From Dentipellis sp. KUC8613 (Eukaryota > Basidiomycota > Agaricomycetes > Russulales > Hericiaceae), in assembly GCA_002286715.1 (NCBI GenBank), contig NSJX01000049.1, positions 95,385 through 159,384 on the forward strand: a DNA stretch of 64,000 nucleotides, read 5' to 3'. Shown here piece after piece: positions 32,051 to 43,598 of the stretch (positions within the stretch are counted from its first letter, which is position 1; each line of letters starts with the position of its first letter). Made by a program: the position numbers and the translations under genes. The notes under the pieces are model-generated. The model saw only the letters and a list, made by a program, of their open reading frames with translations. It searched no databases and was not told the origin of the DNA.

Positions 32051-32834
32051 GATCGACCAGGTAAAACGAGATGCCGTCGGACATCGTAGCCAGTAAACGT
32101 CGGCCTTTATGACCTGCAAATTCCGGGCTAAAAGAAGTCAAGGGATAATGGAACCGACGTCACATGCACCCCGCCCCACATGCGGGAGTGGCGGAGATAC
32201 TACACGGAGAAACCCAAGAATACATTCATAAAACCGCTGCTCATAAGAGCCTGGAACCGCTGGCAAGAGCGCTGTCCTCGTCTCTGTCCTGGAAGTTTAC
32301 ACTCACAGAAAGGGCCTCCGACTCTGCCAGATGAGCAGTTCATATGATCCTAGAGGGAATGAGGAGATCCGTGAGGCGGTCTCGTAAGGCTCGAAGATGT
32401 GATGCACGATGCCAGCATGACGAAAGGGTCATAAGACCGCGTCACGACCGCGAAAGTATGGACAGCGGGCTTCGTATTAGTCTTCCAGTCCTCAGCGATG
32501 GGCAGGTGGCGCCATGGCGGGCCGCTAGTATTCGCTTACACTTGCACGTCGATGAAGACGAGGAAGCGGACGTGATATTGGAGCAAGCCATACGATCAAC
32601 ACATGTCGTGGCAAAAGACTGCAGCCTGAAAAAGTGGGAAATTGCGTGTCAGTAGAGAGTTCTCTGGCTAGCACAGGGTACGAAGAACCGTCACTGTCAG
32701 TGATGCATGGAGCGGAAAGGACGCGATTAACTGCATAGTCTGACAACATGAAGGACACTCGAAATTCTAGAAAGAGATGGGCCAAACAAAATGAACGTGG
32801 GTGAAGAGCCTTTGCACACACCATTCCAAAGTGT
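32051..32834. other. Upstream region of the carboxylesterase
   Basis: CATAAAGG near 32105-32112 on the minus strand may be its TATA element. Otherwise no gene is recognised. Confidence 0.4.
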
Positions 32835-33133
32835 TCAATGATCCGTTTGATATACCACACAAGGCTCACCATTGTCTCCGATGAACGGAATCTTCCAATC
32901 TTGCTTGCTTCCATGGTTTCCTGCGAGCAGGATCGTTTCTCCGTTGGCGGTCGCGTAAACCGGAGTTGGCTTGAATCAACATGGTGACGAATCGCCGGCA
33001 GTATCCAGGACGACTTCCGCATTAGGTGACGGCAGCCGGCCGAGCAGGGTGGCCAACGCCGGAAAATCGGGAGAGCTGGCCATAAACGGACTACAAGCTC
33101 CGTCCCGGCCGTCGGCGAGGCTCGCTACTGCTG
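32835..33133 (-). pseudogene. Minus-strand coding remnant broken by a TGA
   Basis: One continuous frame reads PFMASSPDFPALATLLGRL, then AEVVLDTAGDSSPC, TGA (32976-32978), then FKPTPVYATANGETILLAGN and IPFIGDNGEPCVVYQTDH before a final TGA at 32835. Both halves look coding and in the same register, with one stop between. No intron fits. I do not recognise the family. Confidence 0.4.
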
Positions 33134-33469
33134 AGAAAGAAAATGGGAATTAGCTTTCAAGCTTCAAGTCGCGACTAAAAAGAGGCGCAGCAAATAGGGA
33201 GTGCCGTATGACATGACCGCAAAGACCTATCCAGAAAGAAAGCGGAGACAAAGCCTATTTGTCGGGAAAACTGTTAGGAAAGTGGTCGCGGTTGCAGCGA
33301 GACGCGTCTGGTGCGGCCGGGGCGTATTTGTCACTGTTTGTCTGTGGTGCATACCGTTGACGCCCGGTCAAGGCTCAACACTTAGACACTGACTACGACG
33401 ACGACGAAGGCGACAGCGACGACGAACACTATTACAGCCCTCGGTGTCGTCAATTTCGACGCCAAAAAC

Positions 33470-36116
33470 ATGTCGCAGTCATATTTTGCTCCACGGAAGC
33501 AATCTCCTGTGGAGGATGTCTCCGCGGGAGTGAGCTCCGAACTGCAGCTCAAGGAAGTCCAGGAGGCGTATATCGAGCATAAAGACAGGTGTGTAACCCA
33601 TACATTCTCCCTCTCTTACCGGGTCATCAACTGTATCTTATCGTAGATTGCTCAACGCGATTGACTCCGCGAAAACGATTCTGAGCGACCTGCGAATCTT
33701 CAATAAGGACTCCTGGGTCGTCAGATACCCTCAGCTTCGCGAAAAGACTCACGATGAGGCAGCACCTTCACCAACACGGCGCAAGAGCATGCGTCGATCT
33801 CTCTCGTTCGCGGACGATCCGTTGAACGAGACCGACGTCGTCCTGAATCCGGCCGCCAAGGGCCTTACGCGATCATTGACCCTCGCGTCCATCGCTGACG
33901 CGCAGGAGGAAGAGTCTGAGGAGGCGTCAACCGAGGATGACGGTGACCGTCTAGTCTCGGAAGCCGACGCTGCTGGTTTCCATGTCTTCCGCCTGGACCT
34001 CAAGCTCGGCGCCCACGGGTCTTCGGCCTCCCCTGCAGCTCTGGTCTCGCAACTCGAGAAGTCTTCGATCGCTAACCTTCTCGACGAGCGCATCGCATCC
34101 TCCATGAACCACATCGACAAGCTCCGCGTCCGTGTCGAAGACACCTCGTCGAAGGTCCTTGTCACTGGTGATCTCAACGCAGGCAAATCTACCTTCGTGA
34201 ACGCTCTTCTGCGCCGGGAGGTCATGCCTGTCGACCAGCAACCCTGCACGACTGCCTTCTGCGAAGTGCACAATGCAGCGGACAACGGCGGCAAGGAGGA
34301 AGTCCATATCATTAGCGCTGGTGCGTCGTACGATATCAACGACGAGAGCACCTTCACTCGTGCGACATTGGCCGATCTCGAGGATATCATCTCGGAGAAC
34401 GAAAACTCGGAGCAGATGCTCAAGCTGTACCTCAGCGATTCGCGGTCGCCCAACGAGTCGCTCCTCCACAACGGAATTGCCGACATCTCGCTGATCGACG
34501 CGCCTGGTCTTAACCGCGACAGCATCAAGACGACAGCTCTCTTCGCCCGTCAGGAGGAGATCGACGTTGTGGTCTTCGTCGTCTCCGCCGAGAACCACTT
34601 CACCCTCTCCGCGAAGGAGTTCCTCTGGAACGCGAGCAACGAGAAGGCTTATCTCTTCATCGTCGTCAACAAGTACGAGCAGATCCGCGACAAGAACAAG
34701 TGCCGACGCCTCGTGCTGGAGCAGATCAAGCAGCTTAGCCCTCGGACATACGAGGACGCGGAGGACTTGGTTCACTTCGTCGACTCGTCCTCGGTGCTCA
34801 ACCCCAACGCTGGCCCCAGCCAGTCCTTCGATGACCTGGAGTCCTCGCTGCGTTCGTTCGTGCTCGTGAAGCGCGCCAAGTCCAAGCTCCACCCCGCGTC
34901 GACCTACCTCTCGCACCTGCTCTCCGACATCGACTTCCTCGTCGGTGCCAACGCTATCGTCGCCCAGACTGAACTCGAGCGCGCCAAGGAGGACCTCAAC
35001 CGCGCACGACCCATCCTCGAGAGGATGAAGAGCAGCCGCGATGTGCTCGAGGACAGCCTTGAGGCAGTCGAGGAGGAAGGCGCCAACAAGACCAGCTCGC
35101 GGACGAAGCAAGTCCTGACCGAAGCCTTGGACAAAGTCGGCCAGGGTCTCCTCGGCGTCGACAAGCCCCTCGTCAGCATGCCGTCCTACCCCGGCCTCCT
35201 CGGCATCTGGGATTACGCCCGCGACGTCCGCAAGGCCCTCCTCGCCAGCCTCGACGTCGCCGTCAAGGTCGCTGAAGACGAGGCCCGCCTCGCCACCTCC
35301 GCCGGCGTCGTCCGCATCTCGCAGCTCGGCGACGAGCACCTCCCGGAGGGCGTCGAGCGCTCGCGCCGCATCTTCATGCCCGAGGCCATGTTCAGCGTCC
35401 GCAAGGGCGCAAAGGACGCGCGCCGCCACAGCCGCCGCCACAGCGGCGCCGTCGTCGCGGGCGGCGCGCTCGGGCTCGGCATCGGGCTCGCGCAGCGCGC
35501 GGACATGCTCGAGTCATCCTTCTTCGACGTCTTCGACGTGCAGCACCAGTTCTGGCTGCACTTTGGCGACGAGAAGGAGGGCGCGGAGGAGGACGAGAAG
35601 GCCCCAAGCGCGCTTGGCATCATGTCGGTTGGCCTCGGCGCACTCACTATGGTCGGCGGACAGGCCGTCGGTGCGCGCGGGCTCATCGAGGGCGTCGTGC
35701 GCGTCGCGGACCTGCTCGGCAACGAGACGACGCGCAAGTGGGCCGCGCCTGTGATCGGCGCGACCGTCGTCGGCCTCACGGCGTACTTCATCCTCGAGCT
35801 GCCCAGCACGATCCCGCGCACCGTCGGCCGCCGCATCCGCCGCGCGCTGACGAAGCCCGTCGTGGACGGCCAGGAGCCGCTGTTCGTGGACGCGCACGCG
35901 GTGCGCGTGTCGCGCGAGACGCGCAAGGTGCTCCGGCTCGCGAGCTGGGATCTGAAGGAGCGCTTCCGCGCGGCGATGGAGGAGCGCGGGAAGGAGGTGA
36001 AGGGCGCGGAGGAGATGGAGCGAAAGGCGGGCAAGGCGGCGGAGTGGTTCCGCGGAGTCGAGGAGAAGACGGCCGAGGTGCGCGTGCAGGCGGGCCTCGT
36101 TGAGCCGGCGGCCTGA
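33470..36116 (+). CDS. FZO1: Mitofusin / Fzo1-type mitochondrial outer-membrane GTPase
   Basis: A dynamin-superfamily GTPase that drives fusion of mitochondrial outer membranes. Exon 1 33470-33588 and exon 2 33647-36116 are joined by a 58-nt intron; 2589 nt encode 862 residues, the usual length for fungal Fzo1. The start is MSQSYFAPRKQ. Motifs seen: P-loop GDLNAGKST, switch region with QPCTT, the DAPG box (SLIDAPGLNRDS), NKYE as the base-recognition box, then heptad helices (ERAKEDLNRARPILERM). Near the C-terminus are paired hydrophobic segments (SVGLGALTMVGGQAVGARG; PVIGATVVGLTAYFILEL) for membrane insertion, and a final coiled coil (KAAEWFRGVEEKTAEV). A Ser-rich patch (RRKSMRRSLSFADD) near residue 75 could be phosphorylated. 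GC content rises steeply through exon 2. No defect is seen. Confidence 0.93.
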
Positions 36117-39100
36117 GCGGCGTGCGATAGGCCATGGCGTGAGCATACGCGAGGTTCGGTTGACGTTCTCTGGCATGGTTTCCGCTTTTTGCTTTTTGCT
36201 CGTTTCGTTCAGGGTGCCCGGCTGCTTGTGGCCTGTGGCTTGGTCGTGTTGTTTATCGACATGGCGTGGCTGCAGCTGATCATGATGCACTACGAAAAGG
36301 TGCCTTTCCTCTATCCTCTATCTTCGCCTTCACCACTCCGATACGAGATGCCCTCGCACCTCCTGCGACACTCCTTCACCTTGCAATTTTTCTCCTCTCT
36401 CATCTCTACTCCTCTCTTCTCTTCGTTTGCTTTTCTTTTCACTTTGTTCTGTTCTTATCTCTCAACCCACATATGATGATGTCCTTTACGCGTACGACGA
36501 TAGATGTATGATCCTTAATTGCCCCTTAAATTTGGAAATACTTAAGTTTATGTTGCATTTTACAGTGCGCGTTGTATACGACTGTCTTTCTCGTCCCGTC
36601 TTGTGGACGACGTAAATCAAGTATCATTCAATTTATGGATAGGTTGGATACATATCGATGCGCGGTCGTTCCGGAGACGCGAGCTGTAGGTCAAAGGTGA
36701 GTTTGCCGTTTAGCGTCCAATCGAACACTCGAACGTTCGTAACAAACTATCGCCCAGGGCCATATAGAGCCTGACTATATGCCATCCCTGCACGACTTCC
36801 AAGCACGCCCATTCAAGAGGGCTGAAACTCGAAGAACCCATCAGACCAAGTAAGCACAACTCAAACTGTAAGGTTGATGATGATGTGGATTCAATATTCA
36901 GATATGGTGCCATCAGGTGCGATATTGACAACCCGGCAACATTCCTAGGCCTAATATGATAGCTGGTCATCTAAGGATATGAGCGTCGAGCGTCCAGTCG
37001 CCGTATCCATATCCGCACGCCGGCATTCATAACGCGTAACTGCAACTGCACTGATTCAATTGCCGCGTTCATTTGCGGGTGACGTGCCGCCTGGGGGTGC
37101 CCGTACATGGCACATCATCTCCGCGGCTTTGATACGTATATGCCTTAGCTCTGTCAACGATACACACCGAGTCCGCCCGTCGTCCGCGTCTAGGCTTCGA
37201 GAGATAGCAGATAGCATGCAACAGCATATCAAGCAGCGCGCCGTCTGATGGACTGCAATAGCAGAGTCAAATGCAGACGCAGATAGATACGGGCCCAGGG
37301 CTTCGCTGTGGAATTCGAACAGGGCGAGGTACGTATACGTATACGGTGCCGGTGTGAGTATGGAACGCGTTTGAGTCCATTGCGTTTTGCATGTTGCATG
37401 TCGCACCCCTCAACGTTGTCAACAGCCGGCGCCAGGTCTCGGTATCAACACCAATGCCGGTGCGTCGATAAGTGCTCGTACTGTCGGTGCGGTCTAGGTC
37501 TAGGCAGGCGGTTATGACGCACAGGGGGGCGGCGGTACAGACGGAGAAAGAGAAGCCCGGGCACGATGGTGGCATGGTTCGTCCGAGTGGCGTTTGACGC
37601 CGAAGGTGGGGATGAGGCCGAGGGTTGCAAGGCTAGTCGAGGGTGATAGGAGAGAAGCGAAGCAAAAGCAAGGCAAAAGCAGAGGGCGCAGCCGGTAACT
37701 CCAGATGATGAGAATTGAAAAAAGCGCAGGGGATGATTAATCCCACGTGCAGAGAAGCGCAGCGGGTGCAACGCATGGAGAACGTCGGGTGCCGGCGAGT
37801 GAGTGCGAGCGACCCCCAGGCTGGACGGTACGATGCCACGTTCGCAGCCGGCGCTCCTTGCATCGGGCACCTCCAGGGCGCGCCCGCGAAGTGCAGACAG
37901 TACTGTATTCCCGCCTTCGCTTCGAGTTCTCTTCTGCGGGAGCGCCAGGGCTGTAATTGCCCAATGGCGAGGGCTGCGCCCGTGTTCGCGAAGGCGGATC
38001 GGGTCGGCGCATTCTCGCAGCGCGTCTATCGGCGCGTCCGCCGATCGCGATTCGGGCGTGCTAGAAGCAGGGGGGAGGATGCTTTATGATTGAGGCTGTC
38101 GCTTTGCTGGTCCTGGTCCTGCTGCTCTGGTTCGCGGGATCGGCGCTTTGTCGGTCCTGGTTCTGCCCTGGTCCGTGTCGCTGCATTGGGAATCGTGCAA
38201 GTTTGCAAGGGCGTAGATATTATTTGCGGTGAGGAGCGAGTTTAGTGGTCCGTTTGATCGCAGAACTTTGCGTGTTCTATCTTGTGGAGGATCATGTTTT
38301 GCGTTTCCCGACCTAACAATAGGGAGGTGTATATTTAGTGCCGCGCTGTAAAGGGTCGTCGAATAGAATGAAGCGCATTCGTCCTTGACATCGGCCGCGA
38401 GCTTGCGTTTGAGCTTGAGCTTGAGCTTGTACAGGACATTGATTGAATCCGAACTATTAATTATCTGTGAGAACATCAGGACGAGGACGATCCATTGACC
38501 CATTGTTCAGATGGGGATGTCTCGAAGGAGGACGATGACAAAAAGGATGAGATGATTGCATGAAGCATGAGCAGCACACCTTCCAATATTCGCAGTTGGA
38601 AATTGCTGAATCACCACCCCACGAGGACTGATACCTGCGCGCGATGCCGTTGGAGGGCGTCAGGCGTTGGCGCGCGGGCGATCAATGGCTTTGGCTTTTT
38701 GGCTCGCTGGGGGGATTGCGCTCTGGCTCGTGCTCCCGCTCGAAGGAGATCGCAGGGCGCAATGTGCGATATGGGGTCGCGTTTGTCGCGCACGCGGGAT
38801 ACCGCGGTCGTGGCCCAGTCGGGGGATGCGGAAGTGCGACGGTCGTCCGCCGATTCTAGCATCTGTATCTGTAAGTTTGGTCTTTGGTTAGTTATCGACG
38901 AGGATGACTCACGCTCGCCGAGGCTCATTAGAGCATACACCCTGGTTGATGACTCGCCCTTCTTCGCCGATTCCTGCCTGGAGACCCTGGGTCGTGGCTT
39001 GACGAACAAGCGCGTTAGTGAGTGTCCTGACGTTGTCTCTGGACAGGCATCACGGGTCTAGATGACGTATAGCCGAGTGAAAGGCCGTCCTGTAGACTGA

Positions 39101-39954
39101 GGTCGGCTGGGTGGAAGTTCCAGAGGAGGTTTTGTTCATACCAATTGCTGGGAGAGGTCCGAGCGGTCTACCAGCATCGGACCTAGGATGGTCTTTTGCA
39201 GCGACGAACTGATGGTCTTGACACGTTGCCGTGGCGGTGATAGCATGGGTCATCTCCGACGTCTTTCTCGTGGTCTCCTTCATGGCAGCCGTGAGCTACA
39301 ACACACCAGGCTTGACTGCGTCACTTTCTGATAAGTTCTGCCCCGTCAGCTCGATTGAAACAAGGCCGACGACTTACTAGCTATGTGTTTGATTACACTG
39401 TCAGACTCTGACGGCTTACGTCTGTGTCCGACTCACACACGATCCTCAAGCAGGCCCCAGGGACGAAGAGGAGTTAGTGAGTAGGTTCAAGGAGAACCTG
39501 CCAGTGACGGTAGTGGCCGCCACAGTGACCGCCGCCGGCGCTCAATTTCATTTTATTCACTACGATGATCAAGCTGCCTTTCGCTCTCACCTAAGCACCC
39601 GCCAGCAGCAGCAAAGAGTTTTGCTGCATTTTGTGGATTTTACTCATGCCGACGTGCACATCCGGGCTGTCTGCAACATACCCGCCCGCGATGGCGCATG
39701 CGCATGTCAATGCGGCACACGGTTCCCACTGACATACGCTCGCGGGTCTCCGACTCTGTCATCCAGGGTGTTTTCCCGGTGCAGCTGACCAACGCATCTC
39801 CCATCGACAACATATCGTGCATAAAAACCTGACCCTCGAAACTCAGGAAAACACAACAAAGTCGAACAACATCCGAATCTTAGGTAGACTCTGATCAGTC
39901 TCCACCTACAGCTTACGACCACTCCAACTCCCTAAGCCAAGTTCCAAGTTTAAC
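36117..39954. other. Long gene-poor spacer
   Basis: Holds the Fzo1 3' flank (pyrimidine-rich at 36290-36470) and mostly short frames. The best coding-like piece is on the plus strand at about 38890-39020 (LVIDEDDSRSPRLIRAYTLV, then FADSCLETLGRGL), inside a 164-residue frame 38567-39061. With no splice partner or paralogue I do not call it a gene. Confidence 0.4.
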
Positions 39955-41617
39955 ATGACACAGATGCGCGCGGTGCTCATCAAGGACGGTAAGGGGCCCA
40001 TCGAGAACCTGTTCGTCGGGGACACAGCGAGGCCCACCGCAGGCGCGAACCAAGTGCTCGTGCAGGCAAGCACCACCCCCACCTCTGATCGCCCGCGATT
40101 CGAGCTCTAACTTCTCACCGTGTCTATTCTCCGCACGGCGCACCACTGGCCACGGCAGATCAAGGCGTTCGGGCTCAATCGCATGGACGTGTACCAGCGG
40201 CTGGGGCGCTACCCCGTGCCGGCTGGTGCCTCGGAGATCCTAGGGGTCGAGTTCGCGGGGACCATCGCCGAGCTGGGGCCTGGTGTCACGGGGTGGGCGG
40301 TGGGAGACGCGGTGCTGGGGCTCGCAGGCGGGGTGAGTGCCGTCCAATACAGTACCTGCCGCACCGCGCACGAGGCACGCCGCACGCTGACCTTCTGCCC
40401 TCTGTGTTCTGTGTTCTTCCGCCTCGCGTGGCGCGCGGATGCAAGGGGGCGTACGCGGAGTACATCGCGCTGCCTGCGGCAAACCTCATGCGGAAGCCAA
40501 GCCATCTGTCGTGGACCGAGGCTGCCAGCATCCCGGAGAACTTCCTCACAGGTATGGCTTAATGTCCTGCTGTGCTATCAGGTCCGCGGGGCCGATCCTC
40601 GACCGACACTGTCTGTCTGCAGCTTTCCAGGCCCTGGTGTTGTGTGCCGACATCAAGGAGGGCGATAATGTCCTCATCCACGCCGGCGCGTCTGGCGTCG
40701 GCATCGCGGCCATCCAGCTCGCGCGCAAGTACGGGGCGTAAGTCGGCTTTGTGTTCAGATAGAGGACGTTGTGGTGCTGACTAGGATTGTTTGTATTCGT
40801 CATGCGTCACGCGCGATGCGCTATCGTGGGCTGCAGGAAGACGGTCACGGCCACGGCGTCTACGAAGGAGAAGCTTGATTGGCTTCTCTCAATTCCGAAC
40901 GGGGCCACGCATGTTGCGAACTACAAGACGCAGGACTTTTCAGAGGAGGTGAAGAAGACGACCGGCGGCAAGGGCGTCGACGTCGTGATCGACTTCGTGG
41001 GCCAGAGCCACTGGAAGAAGAATATCGACAGCATGGGCCTCGACGCGCGCATGACCATCCTTGCGACGCTGAGCGGTACGCGCTTGTGCTCAGAATAGGC
41101 GTGCTTTGCTTGCTCAACGGCGATACTGCCTGTCGTTGTCTTATCAGGTGCCGAGGTTCCGTCATTCGATCTTTCCCCGATCCTCTACAAGCGCCTTCGC
41201 ATCCAGGGGTCCACGCTTCGGTCCCGCTCCCCGGAGTACCAGGCGGACCTCATTGCACGGTTGGCGTCACTCCGTGTCTGCCGTTGAATGGTCCGGAATT
41301 AATCTTCTCTCTGCCACCCGTCAGGTTTGCGAAGGACATTCTGGGCGACATCACGGGCGCAACAGGCAACGGCCCAATCCGGGTCCACATCCACAAGGTC
41401 GGTCCTCCGTCGCTCCACCTGCCGTTATGTAGCATTGAAAGCTAAAATGGGCAATTGTTGATTGCTAGGTATATCCGTGGACCGACATCCAAGCTGCTAC
41501 AACAGAGATGGAAGCCAACAAGAACAGGTGCGTGTCGCGTTATTCCGGCATCTTGCAGCAGACGCTTATCTGACCGGGCCTGCCTGCAGCGGAAAGATTA
41601 TTGCTGAGATTGTGTAG
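39955..41617 (+). CDS. NADPH:quinone oxidoreductase, PIG3-like
   Basis: A zinc-independent medium-chain dehydrogenase/reductase that reduces quinones with NADPH. Nine exons: 39955-40065, 40159-40332, 40446-40551, 40623-40737, 40837-41075, 41148-41259, 41325-41397, 41469-41527, 41590-41617. They total 1017 nt, 338 residues, all phases consistent. It starts MTQMRAVLIKDGKGP. Visible landmarks: GLNRMDVYQRLGRYP, ILGVEFAGTI, AYAEYIALPA, EAASIPENFLT, the Rossmann nucleotide-binding turn HAGASGVGIAAIQLA, VDVVIDFVGQ, ILATLSG, and the C-terminal HIHK/VYPW segment. These follow the PIG3/QOR order. Intron 1 begins with GC, not GT. No truncation is seen. Confidence 0.9.
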
Positions 41618-43190
41618 GATCAGCCAATGGCGTGCAAGTGTAGTTGTAATAGAAGTGCCCCGTAACCGTGTCCGCACGCTGCCTGACGTCCGTATCCACC
41701 ACGCGCGGGCCTGCAGTCGCACAAAAAAGACAAGTGTCACCGTATCTCTATTTCTATCCCGCGGATCGTCATTCACCGTCATGACAGCTGCCTTGCACCC
41801 TCGTCTAAAAGCAAGCAGCTAGCCCGAGGAGGTATCTCGATTGAAGCCGCAGAACCTCGGGCTGCAACGTGCTGCTGGGCTTCCTCACCTCGCCGTCGCG
41901 CGTTCTCGACCATGACACGCACGCTTCTTGATCCCGATACGGTCCGGACGGGATCCACGCTGTCAATTCTCTTCCATACCCAGCGCGTTCTGCTCTTCTC
42001 TCCGCGCCGTCTGCATCCGCGTCGTCTGCTGACGCAGATTGGCTCCATGGGCCCGCGCGCGCAGGCCGTTGGCGCTTTCACTGCATGTGCCCAGCAGCTC
42101 GTGGTGTCTGGGCACCGTGCAGGCGCCTTCCAAGCCAGGGCGTACAGGGCTGCCGCCGCGTGGCACGATGTGCATGCTGCATGGGGCGCAGCCTTCGTGA
42201 CTCCCGTGAAAGGTAAATGTGTGTTTTAAGGATTCGGGCTGTGGCTTTGGGCGGGTTGATGCGGCGTAGGCACTATATCTGGGTGCCCCGACATGGGCAT
42301 GGGCGGCACTCATACCAAGGATCGCCCATTAGCTCGCGCCTGCTGTGGCAATGGCAATGGCAATGGCGACGAATAGCCGGCCTTCATTACCGCTGGGGCG
42401 GTGCTGAGGAGCTTCTCGCGCGACTGTTCAGTTTATCGCTGATGATCTGTGCTCTTGCGCCCGAGGCGCCCTTTCGAAGTGGACAAGTTGACTATTGCAG
42501 ATCCTGAGACGCCGTGATGGGGATGTCCGCATGGGAAGTTCCCGAGCGTGCAGAGGCGCGTCCTCGGACGGATGGCGTCCGCGCAGCCATTCTCAGCCTG
42601 TCGACGTCGCTGGCAGCATGATGCGTGATGCGCCAGCAGCCTGCTTTGTGAGTCGTCCTGCTGTCACGGTGCGAGCTAGACCGCGCTTGTTCATCAGAGC
42701 ACCAGGATGATAGGAACCCCATTAATTCGCACTGTGGCCATATCAAAGTCGCGCGGCGCGTGTGCATGTGCATCAGCCAGTTACAGCGGCCAGGAGAATA
42801 TCAGCGACGGCAAATCCCTCCTTTCTGGAGTCTCGATCGGGGATGCATCGGGGCCTTCATTATACTGAGGGATCCGGGGCTGCCTATCTGGATCCGCAGA
42901 CACCGGGCTTTCCCATGGCGCACGGCGAGCCAAGGCGAGGGCGGTCGTACTCTGTCGCTGGAGCAGGGGCCCCTGGGCGACTGTCCTGGTCCTCCTTCCA
43001 TTCGTTCCCAGGGGTGCACACCACGTTTCGAGCCGTCCAGCCGTCTTCGACCCGCAATCGGAACCCGCACAGCATAGGCGCTGTTACGGCGCTCCAGCGC
43101 GTTGATTCCAAGAGACGCTGTGAATTATTGTCCGCTTGCCTTTTCTGGTGCCGATGCCGCAACAATCCTGCGTCCTGTCCTGCTCGACTC
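41618..43190. other. Spacer downstream of the quinone oxidoreductase
   Basis: Short unsupported frames only; one 105-codon ATG frame (41912-42229) has no splice or homology support. A small (TGGCAA)n run occurs near 42344-42366. Confidence 0.45.
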
Positions 43191-43198
43191 TATATAAG
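43191..43198 (+). promoter_or_regulatory. TATA box of the small Ser/Thr-rich gene
   Basis: TATATAAG lies 189 bp upstream of the ATG at 43380. A C/T-rich leader follows. Confidence 0.6.
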
Positions 43199-43379
43199 GC
43201 CCATGTGCGGACCCGCTTTCCTTACCTCCAATCGCCCCATCGTCGCGTCCGCTAATCCTTACCTCTCGCGCTAGTGCTTTATTCTACCACCCACACTCAT
43301 CCTCATCCTCGCTTGGACTCTACACACCGCGACTACCCACCCTCACCTTCACCCTCACCACACCACATCATACCCAACA

Positions 43380-43598
43380 ATGTTCGGCACCACTGTCCAG
43401 ACGATGCCCGCTAAGAAGACGAGCTCCTCCAAGGACTCCATCACCTCGCAGACGACCTCCCCGTCCGCGACCCAAGCCGGCTTCCTCGCGTCCATGGGCC
43501 TCGCGCGCCCGCAGGGCCAGTCCAGCACGTCCGCGTCCTCGCCCTCGCAGGCGGCGATCCGCGCGAGCGCGAGCAGCCAGCCCGTCGTGTTCTTCTAG
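43380..43598 (+). CDS. N: 72-residue Ser/Thr-rich protein, function unknown
   Basis: A single-exon frame with a good start context (CAACAATG) after a strong TATA box and a pyrimidine-rich leader. The protein begins MFGTTVQTMPAKKTSSS, is rich in Ser, Thr, Gln and Ala, contains one short motif TQAGFLASMGLARPQGQSS, and ends PVVFF. No signal peptide, helix-rich region or domain is seen. Codon use is strongly G/C in third positions, like the housekeeping genes, unlike the AT-richer island genes. Small disordered proteins with strong promoters are common in mushrooms as stress or development genes, but that role is not shown here. Confidence 0.65.
   Translation: MFGTTVQTMPAKKTSSSKDSITSQTTSPSATQAGFLASMGLARPQGQSSTSASSPSQAAIRASASSQPVVFF

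Noticed and set aside
33951..35441. 496-codon minus-strand frame
   Set aside because: Antisense shadow of the mitofusin coding sequence caused by its high third-position GC; it has no independent motif.
38567..39061. 164-codon plus-strand frame
   Set aside because: Part of it looks protein-like, but there is no TATA box, no splice partner and no paralogue; kept only as a remark in the spacer entry.
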